Below, piece by piece: positions 6,037 to 8,454 of a DNA stretch of 8,454 bases. Positions within the stretch are counted from its first letter, which is position 1, and each line of letters starts with the position of its first letter. Both the position numbers and the translations under genes were made by a program. Below the pieces are notes generated by a model. That model saw only the letters and a list, made by a program, of their open reading frames with translations. It did no database searches and was not told where the DNA came from. Origin of the DNA: Candidatus Neomarinimicrobium atlanticum (GTDB taxonomy: Bacteria > Fidelibacterota > Marinisomatia > Marinisomatales > Marinisomataceae). The stretch covers positions 11,630 through 20,083 of the forward strand of contig AQSA01000005.1 in the NCBI GenBank assembly GCA_000402815.1, given 5' to 3'.

Positions 6037-7047
6037 TTAACTACAAGTAGTATCTATTAATGCTGCACATGCTTTATATGGATCCATGTTTGAAGCCGGC
6101 CTTCTATCTTCTAAGTAACCACATCCATCGTTGTGGGTATCCATTGGTATGCGGATTGAAGCACCTCTGTCGCTGACTCCGTATCTAAACTCTTTAATGC
6201 TACAGGTTTCATGCTTACCAGTAAGTCTTTGTTCATTATCTGCACCATAAGCCTCAATATGTTTTTCAATATTTTGACCTAATTTTTCACACGCTTCATT
6301 GATAACAGATAAACCACCAGGCTCTCTCATAGGCTTAGTACTATAATTAATATGCGCCCCAGAACCGTTCCAATCTCCTTTTATAGGTTTTGGATGAAGA
6401 TCTACTCTTACGCCATAATCTTCACCAATCCTTTCCAATAGCCATCGAGCAATCCATAATTGATCACTTACTTCTAATGGCCCTAGAGGTCCTACTTGAT
6501 ATTCCCATTGACCCAGCATCACTTCAGCATTAATACCGGAAATTTCTAATCCAGCCTCCAAACAAAGATGCATATGATCTTCAACCATATCTCTTCCAGC
6601 AACATTTTCTGAACCAACACTGCAGTAATAAGGTCCTTGCGGTCTTTCAGGATATCCTTCATCGGGCCAACCTAAAGGTTGGGTACCATCCATGAGTGTA
6701 TACTCTTGCTCGATACCAAACCAAGCTTCTTCACTTTTAAATTTTTTATCTAAATCGGCTAAATGAGATCTTGTATTTGAGGAGTGTGGTGATCCATCAG
6801 GGTTACAAACTTCGTTCATAACTAAAATATTATCTCCTCCACGAATTGGATCTTTACAAATCCATACCGGTTTTAGCATGCAGTCGCTATCTGTTCCATC
6901 TGCTTGCAATGTACTGGATCCATCAAATCCCCAAGTAGGTAATTCGGCTACAGATGTTATTTTTTTATCTAAGATTTTTGTTTTTGAACGTAAGCCTGCT
7001 GTTGGTTGATAACCATCAATCCAAATATACTCTGCCATTACTTTCAT
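6037..7047 (-). CDS. glnII: Glutamine synthetase type II (eukaryote-like GSII)
   Basis: This enzyme makes glutamine from glutamate, ammonia and ATP in the cytosol. At 336 residues it is clearly the short type II form (about 340-370) rather than the 470-residue bacterial type I, so the adenylylation site of GSI is absent. The N-terminal beta-grasp part includes FDGSSTLQ (41-48) and DCMLKP (55-60). Metal and substrate residues line up with human GS: E113 and E115 in GIEQEY, E175 and E182 in NAEVMLGQWEYQVG, H232 in NGSGAH, the Arg residues in RGASIRIP, and E313/R315 in LEDRRP. ATG 7047 is preferred over the ATG three codons later because AAGGGG ends 9 nt upstream, the only good Shine-Dalgarno in the window. 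An Lrp/AsnC gene lies 96 nt upstream on the same strand, and the gap carries a long inverted repeat, so nitrogen or amino-acid control is likely. Confidence 0.97.
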   Translation of the reverse strand: MKVMAEYIWIDGYQPTAGLRSKTKILDKKITSVAELPTWGFDGSSTLQADGTDSDCMLKPVWICKDPIRGGDNILVMNEVCNPDGSPHSSNTRSHLADLDKKFKSEEAWFGIEQEYTLMDGTQPLGWPDEGYPERPQGPYYCSVGSENVAGRDMVEDHMHLCLEAGLEISGINAEVMLGQWEYQVGPLGPLEVSDQLWIARWLLERIGEDYGVRVDLHPKPIKGDWNGSGAHINYSTKPMREPGGLSVINEACEKLGQNIEKHIEAYGADNEQRLTGKHETCSIKEFRYGVSDRGASIRIPMDTHNDGCGYLEDRRPASNMDPYKACAALIDTTCS

Positions 7048-7060
7048 AAGAAAATTCCCC
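7048..7060 (-). promoter_or_regulatory. Shine-Dalgarno site of glnII
   Basis: On the minus strand AAGGGGAA stands about 9 nt before ATG 7047. It supports MKVMAEY as the N-terminus over the internal MAEY start, which would be 18 nt away. It abuts one arm of the upstream inverted repeat. It stands out because the other visible starts in this window lack a clear Shine-Dalgarno. Confidence 0.7.
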
Positions 7061-7118
7061 TTTTTACTTTTTATAGTTTGTTAATTGGATACTTTAATAT
7101 ATTTATAAAAAGTAAAAA
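7061..7118. repeat. Perfect 15-bp inverted repeat in the glnII leader (candidate operator)
   Basis: TTTTTACTTTTTATA at 7061-7075 is matched by its exact reverse complement TATAAAAAGTAAAAA at 7104-7118, with 28 bp between. The arm centres are 43 bp apart, close to four helical turns, so two bound proteins would face the same side. On the minus strand each arm contains or overlaps a TATAAA that could serve as a -10 box for glnII; neither has a good -35, as is common for activator-dependent promoters. With one G-C pair per arm and no GC stem it is not a typical terminator. Binding by the neighbouring Lrp-family protein is inference. Confidence 0.6.
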
Positions 7119-7143
7119 AAAGAATTAATTATTTAGTATATAA

Positions 7144-7608
7144 CTATAAATCATTTAATATTTTAATGTCTATACTTGTTTCTTCTTTATAAGACGAAAG
7201 GACTACATTAGATTGTGTTCTAGAAACTCCTGGCCAGTTTTGGATTTCATATAACAAATCTTCTAGTGCTTGAGAATTTTTTACACGTACTTTTAAAATA
7301 TGTGAACCTGCTCCAGTAATTGAATGACACTCCATAACAGCTTTACAATTATTAGCCATACTAACAAATTTGCTATAGTCATCAGAATGTTCACTAACTA
7401 TAAAAACATAAGCTGTTAAATCAAGTCCTGAATTTTTATGATTCAATATAGCAACAAACTTATCAATAATACCTTTATCTGTTAATTTTTTTATGCGATC
7501 ACTAATAGCTGGAACTGATAAATTGACAGCTTTGGATATATCACTCGCTGACGCTCTACCATTTTCTTGAAGAATCTGCAAAATTTGGATATCAATATTA
7601 TCAATCAT
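7144..7608 (-). CDS. Lrp/AsnC family transcriptional regulator
   Basis: The protein has 154 residues, the normal size. The N-terminal winged helix-turn-helix covers about 1-60, with the opening IDNIDIQILQILQENGRAS and the recognition region LSVPAISDRIKKLTDKGII (30-48). The C-terminal RAM/AsnC ligand-binding domain covers about 65-145 and includes ECHSITGAGSHILKVRV, where the Gly-rich turn binds amino acids in known members. Such proteins form dimers to octamers, sense amino acids and wrap DNA; many control nitrogen genes and themselves. The gene sits directly upstream of glnII on the same strand, suggesting glutamine or amino-acid control of that gene. The 87-bp gap to the divergent gene at 7696 carries AT-rich repeats that could be an auto-control site. 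The ligand is not predictable. The final helix (IDIKILNDL) is slightly longer than usual. Confidence 0.94.
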   Translation of the reverse strand: MIDNIDIQILQILQENGRASASDISKAVNLSVPAISDRIKKLTDKGIIDKFVAILNHKNSGLDLTAYVFIVSEHSDDYSKFVSMANNCKAVMECHSITGAGSHILKVRVKNSQALEDLLYEIQNWPGVSRTQSNVVLSSYKEETSIDIKILNDL

Positions 7609-7638
7609 AATTAAAAACTTTCGTAAATAGTGGTAATT

Positions 7639-7678
7639 AATTAATAAATTAATGTGAATTACAATTAATGAATTAACG
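7639..7678. repeat. 8-bp-period AT repeat between lrp and the unknown gene
   Basis: Five consecutive 8-bp units can be read: AATTAATA (7639-7646), AATTAATG (7647-7654), a divergent TGAATTAC (7655-7662), AATTAATG (7663-7670) and AATTAACG (7671-7678). GTAATT at 7633-7638 and AATTAC at 7657-7662 also form an inverted pair. The array lies in the 87-bp divergent promoter region and may bind the Lrp-family protein. It could equally be replication-slippage sequence in AT-rich DNA. No promoter can be singled out for either gene here. Confidence 0.5.
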
Positions 7679-7695
7679 TTGAGTAAATTACAGAT

Positions 7696-8133
7696 ATGAC
7701 AAATAATAAAGTTGATTTAAATGATATTTTAAAAAGAATATCAAAAATTGAGTCTCGACTAGAAGAAATTGCTCCGATATCAAAAAGAAAGCTTCCATCT
7801 AAAAAAGATCAGATTGCGCAAATCAATTCTGAGATAGATGTGTGGTCTCAAAAATTTCCTTCTATTGATGTAGAGTTTGAATTAGCTAAAATGTTAGATT
7901 GGTTGAAAGCAACTAATAAAAGGAAAAAGGACTATAGGGCGTTTTTCCGCAATTGGCTGAGGAAAAGCACTAATACAGTAGGAAATGACCCAGTTGCTCC
8001 TCAATCTTATACTTATAGCTGTGCTATTAACAAAGCTAACTGTAAAGATGAAATATCAAGTTTTAAAGATATGTCATTTTACTGCGACGAATGCAATAAA
8101 ATTAAGGCTATAACTAAAGTAACAAGAAGTTAG
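7696..8133 (+). CDS. Protein of unknown function with replication-protein-like Trp segment and possible zinc site
   Basis: I do not recognise a named family for the whole 145-residue protein. Residues 6-26 are a probable coiled coil (LNDILKRISKIESRLEEI), followed by a basic stretch (30-38). Residues 46-91 read EIDVWSQKFPSIDVEFEL, then KMLDWLKA, RKKDYRAFF and RNWLRK. This spacing of Trp, Pro, Lys and Tyr resembles the C-terminal segment seen in many phage replication proteins and related hypotheticals, thought to be a small helical DNA-binding fold. The C-terminus has C109-X6-C116 and C130-X2-C133, a possible zinc-binding site. ATG 7696 has no clear Shine-Dalgarno. The gene is divergent from lrp and its TAG overlaps the rplI stop on the other strand. 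It is charged and codon use looks like its neighbours, so recent transfer is not evident. A DNA- or RNA-binding role is inference. Confidence 0.75.
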   Translation: MTNNKVDLNDILKRISKIESRLEEIAPISKRKLPSKKDQIAQINSEIDVWSQKFPSIDVEFELAKMLDWLKATNKRKKDYRAFFRNWLRKSTNTVGNDPVAPQSYTYSCAINKANCKDEISSFKDMSFYCDECNKIKAITKVTRS

Positions 8134-8454
8134 TCTTCTTTTTCTATAGTAAGCTTAAAGCTTCCAGAAATATCATTACTAAACTTTACATTTATTTCAT
8201 GCTCGCCTAGCGTTTTAATTGGTGCAGATAAATCAATATACTTTTTATCAAACACAATATCATTTTCTACCAAAAGCTTCTCAATATCTAATTTTGTAAT
8301 TGAACCAAAGAGTTTTTCTCCATCTTCTGACTTCATTTTTACAGTGATATTTAAATCGGCAACTTTAGACAACAAATCTAATAATACATCTTTTTGTCTG
8401 TCAATCTTACGATCTTCATTGCTGCGTTTTTCTTCAACCTGTTTTAGCTGAGAT
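8130..8454 (-). CDS. rplI: Ribosomal protein bL9, C-terminal part (5' end outside window)
   Basis: The frame is open from the window edge to TAA at 8132-8130, giving 108 residues. The first 35 or so (SQLKQVEEKRSNEDRKIDRQ and on) are the charged end of the long connecting helix of L9. The rest is the C-terminal globular domain, with EDGEKLFGSITKLDIEKLL, IDLSAPIKTLGEHEINVKF and a final beta strand, all close to the family pattern. A TTG at 8375 could be misread as a start, but the L9 helix clearly runs upstream of it. L9 binds 23S rRNA near the L1 stalk and helps keep the reading frame. The missing N-terminal domain holds the main rRNA-binding site. rpsF and rpsR usually lie upstream and would be outside this window. 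The stop codon overlaps that of the convergent gene by 4 bp. Confidence 0.96.
   Translation of the reverse strand, partial: SQLKQVEEKRSNEDRKIDRQKDVLLDLLSKVADLNITVKMKSEDGEKLFGSITKLDIEKLLVENDIVFDKKYIDLSAPIKTLGEHEINVKFSNDISGSFKLTIEKED

Noticed and set aside
6037..7047. Recent transfer of a eukaryotic glutamine synthetase gene
   Set aside because: Type II glutamine synthetases of this length are widespread in bacteria, and base composition matches the neighbours.
7061..7118. The glnII inverted repeat as an intrinsic terminator of lrp
   Set aside because: The arms have one G-C pair each, the loop would be 28 nt, and there is no GC-rich stem followed by a T run.
8130..8375. An 81-residue gene starting at TTG 8375
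   Set aside because: The frame stays open to the window edge and the upstream residues match the connecting helix of ribosomal protein L9, so TTG is an internal Leu codon.

Overview
This is an AT-rich bacterial window (roughly one third G+C by eye), tightly packed, with eleven protein-coding genes. Nine are complete. Two are cut by the window edges: bamA on the left and rplI on the right. I see no rRNA, tRNA, CRISPR array, insertion sequence, phage integration site or origin, and no gene-free stretch longer than about 100 bases. The gene order isoprenyl transferase then BamA, a short type II (eukaryote-like) glutamine synthetase, a ferredoxin of the form MPYIITDPC..., and almost no Shine-Dalgarno sequences together suggest an uncultured, probably marine member of the Bacteroidota/Marinimicrobia side of the tree. 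That placement is inference; the phylum cannot be proved from this window.

Left block (1-2983, minus strand): ferredoxin, Mrp-type Fe-S carrier ATPase, undecaprenyl diphosphate synthase (uppS) and bamA are read in that order. Junctions are tight: a 54-nt gap, then a 4-nt ATGA overlap, then a 3-nt gap. A good sigma-70-type promoter (TTGATT, 17 nt, TATAAT) lies just upstream of the ferredoxin. The block therefore joins Fe-S electron transfer or assembly to envelope building: lipid carrier for peptidoglycan, and outer-membrane protein insertion.

Middle (3051-4247, plus strand): a single MFS exporter-like gene, divergent from the ferredoxin. It converges on the next block with a 4-bp overlap of stop codons.

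Right-centre block (4244-7608, minus strand): an Lrp/AsnC regulator, glutamine synthetase II, a MutY adenine glycosylase with a C-terminal MutT-like Nudix domain, and a PlsC-like acyltransferase. The glnII leader carries a perfect 15-bp inverted repeat, a candidate operator for the adjacent Lrp-family protein.

Right end (7696-8454): a 145-residue protein of unknown function on the plus strand has a tryptophan-rich segment like those of phage replication proteins and a possible zinc-binding C-terminus. It converges, again with a 4-bp stop overlap, on the 3' part of rplI (ribosomal protein L9).

No obvious new multi-gene system is present. The most unusual points are a cysteine-free Mrp with an insert where the Cys-X2-Cys motif normally sits, a MutY that keeps a nearly intact MutT catalytic box, the glnII inverted repeat, an 8-bp-period repeat upstream of lrp, and the unknown gene next to rplI.
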